NCBI GenBank assembly: GCA_046758085.1
Contig: JBHHZP010000164.1
Location: 1 to 7,590 of the forward strand
From: VRUB01 sp046758085
GTDB taxonomy: Bacteria; Pseudomonadota; Gammaproteobacteria; Acidiferrobacterales; SPGG2
DNA: 7,590 nucleotides
Direction: 5' to 3'
Shown here: positions 6,908-7,590 of the stretch, piece by piece
Layout: each line of letters opens with the position of its first letter
How positions within the stretch are numbered: the stretch's first letter is position 1
Notes under the pieces: model-generated
The model's input: the letters and a program-made list of their open reading frames with translations, nothing else
Database searches by the model: none
Told to the model about the DNA's origin: nothing
Program-made: the position numbers and the translations under genes

Positions 6908-7582
6908 ATGATTATCACCATACCGCATCTCTTACCCGAAACCATCGCCGACCAGATTGTTGCCGACCTCAATAGTCTCGAGTGGCGTGCGGGTGAGACC
7001 GACGATGCCGAGTACGCCGCGCTGGTCAAGAGAAACCTGGAGCTGAAAGAGCAGGATAACCCGATCGTGGCACAATACGGCAAGCTCGTGCTCGAGGCGA
7101 TACTGACCAATGCGGAGCTGAGGGGTAAGGCACTCCCGCACAAAGCCAAGATTCCGCAGTTTAACAAGTATACGGACGGCGGCTTCTATGAGCGCCATGG
7201 CGACTCTGCCTTCATGGGCAAACCCGAAATTCGCACCGATCTCTCCGTAACCGTTTTTCTCAACGACCCGGACGAGTACGTAGGGGGTGAGCTGACGCTC
7301 GAGTACCCCTCGGGCGAGGTCCGTCAAATAAAGCCGAAGAAAGGCACGCTCGTGTGTTACCCCTCCGACGTGCTGCACCATGTCACCCCAGTTACTGACG
7401 GCGCGCGCTACGCGGCAATCACGTGGATACAGTCAATCATCCGCGCACCCGATCAGCGCAATTTGCTAGCCAGTGTGATTGCGCTGTCGCACCGTATCAA
7501 GGCAACCGATGGGGTCAACCAAACGTACGCAGAGCTGGTTAGTATCCAAAACAACCTGTTGAAGATGTGGGCGGAGTTCTGA
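6908..7582 (+). CDS. PKHD-type 2OG-Fe(II) hydroxylase, PiuC/YbiX family
   Basis: This 224-residue protein has the length and motif order of PiuC/YbiX (about 225 residues; PF13640 core). The N-terminus MIITIPHLLPETIADQI matches the family opening. Then come FNKYTDGGFYERHGDSAF (85-102), RTDLSVTVFLNDPDEYVGGEL (109-129; split as RTDLSVTVFLN and DPDEYVGGEL), YPSDVLHHVTPVTDGARYAA (151-170), and the helical C-terminus with NNLLKMWAEF. Expected iron ligands are His97, Asp99 and His157; Arg167 should bind 2-oxoglutarate. All are present, so the enzyme looks active. Between the His-x-Asp motif and RTDLS it is a few residues shorter than PiuC as I remember it. GGAAG at 6898-6902 supports the ATG at 6908. 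Family members often sit beside TonB siderophore-receptor genes and are linked to iron limitation; no such neighbour is visible here. The substrate is not established. A full-length gene; eight bases remain after its stop. Confidence 0.9.
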   Translation: MIITIPHLLPETIADQIVADLNSLEWRAGETDDAEYAALVKRNLELKEQDNPIVAQYGKLVLEAILTNAELRGKALPHKAKIPQFNKYTDGGFYERHGDSAFMGKPEIRTDLSVTVFLNDPDEYVGGELTLEYPSGEVRQIKPKKGTLVCYPSDVLHHVTPVTDGARYAAITWIQSIIRAPDQRNLLASVIALSHRIKATDGVNQTYAELVSIQNNLLKMWAEF

Positions 7583-7590
7583 AGAAGAAC

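Noticed and set aside
6681..6911. 76-residue + strand frame between the oxygenase genes
   Set aside because: Overlaps both neighbouring genes, basic and Ser/Pro-rich product, no ribosome binding site of note.

Overview
The window reads as part of a Gram-negative proteobacterial chromosome. G+C is fairly high by eye. Starts are mostly ATG with some GTG, all with Shine-Dalgarno sites, and the core is a complete Aap/Bzt-type general L-amino-acid ABC transporter operon. I cannot fix the genus. The transporter type and the 9-bp intergenic repeat occur in both alpha- and gammaproteobacteria.

Layout on the + strand: (1) bases 3-257 hold the C-terminal end of an unrecognised gene that starts before the window. 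(2) A 295-base leader carries only a weak promoter candidate and ends in a strong Shine-Dalgarno site. (3) Four genes follow in the order aapJ (553-1575, periplasmic binding protein), aapQ (1692-2906, permease), aapM (2910-4634, permease) and aapP (4677-5459, ATPase). aapQ, aapM and aapP are almost contiguous. aapJ is separated from aapQ by a 116-base gap with a strong stem-loop, the usual arrangement when a binding protein is made in excess over its membrane complex. (4) Bases 5460-6018 contain no convincing gene, but do hold three tandem copies of a 9-bp unit and a perfect 7+7 inverted repeat. (5) A TIGR02466/PF13759-type 2OG-Fe(II) oxygenase lies at 6019-6684. (6) A 223-base gap with two inverted repeats follows. 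(7) A PKHD-type (PiuC/YbiX family) 2OG-Fe(II) hydroxylase at 6908-7582 runs almost to the window edge.

How the genes work together: AapJ captures L-amino acids in the periplasm, AapQ and AapM form the heteromeric membrane channel, and AapP supplies ATP hydrolysis. The two downstream genes encode iron- and 2-oxoglutarate-dependent oxygenases from different subfamilies. They may be functionally tied to amino-acid uptake, for example by hydroxylating an imported amino acid or a protein or peptide target. The sequence shows only that they are neighbours, and each is separated by a gap large enough for its own promoter.

The most unusual points are an AapM of 574 residues, about 190 longer than the usual form and with the extra part rich in membrane segments, and the pairing of two unrelated 2OG-Fe(II) oxygenases behind the transporter. 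I saw no RNA gene, CRISPR array, insertion sequence or phage gene.
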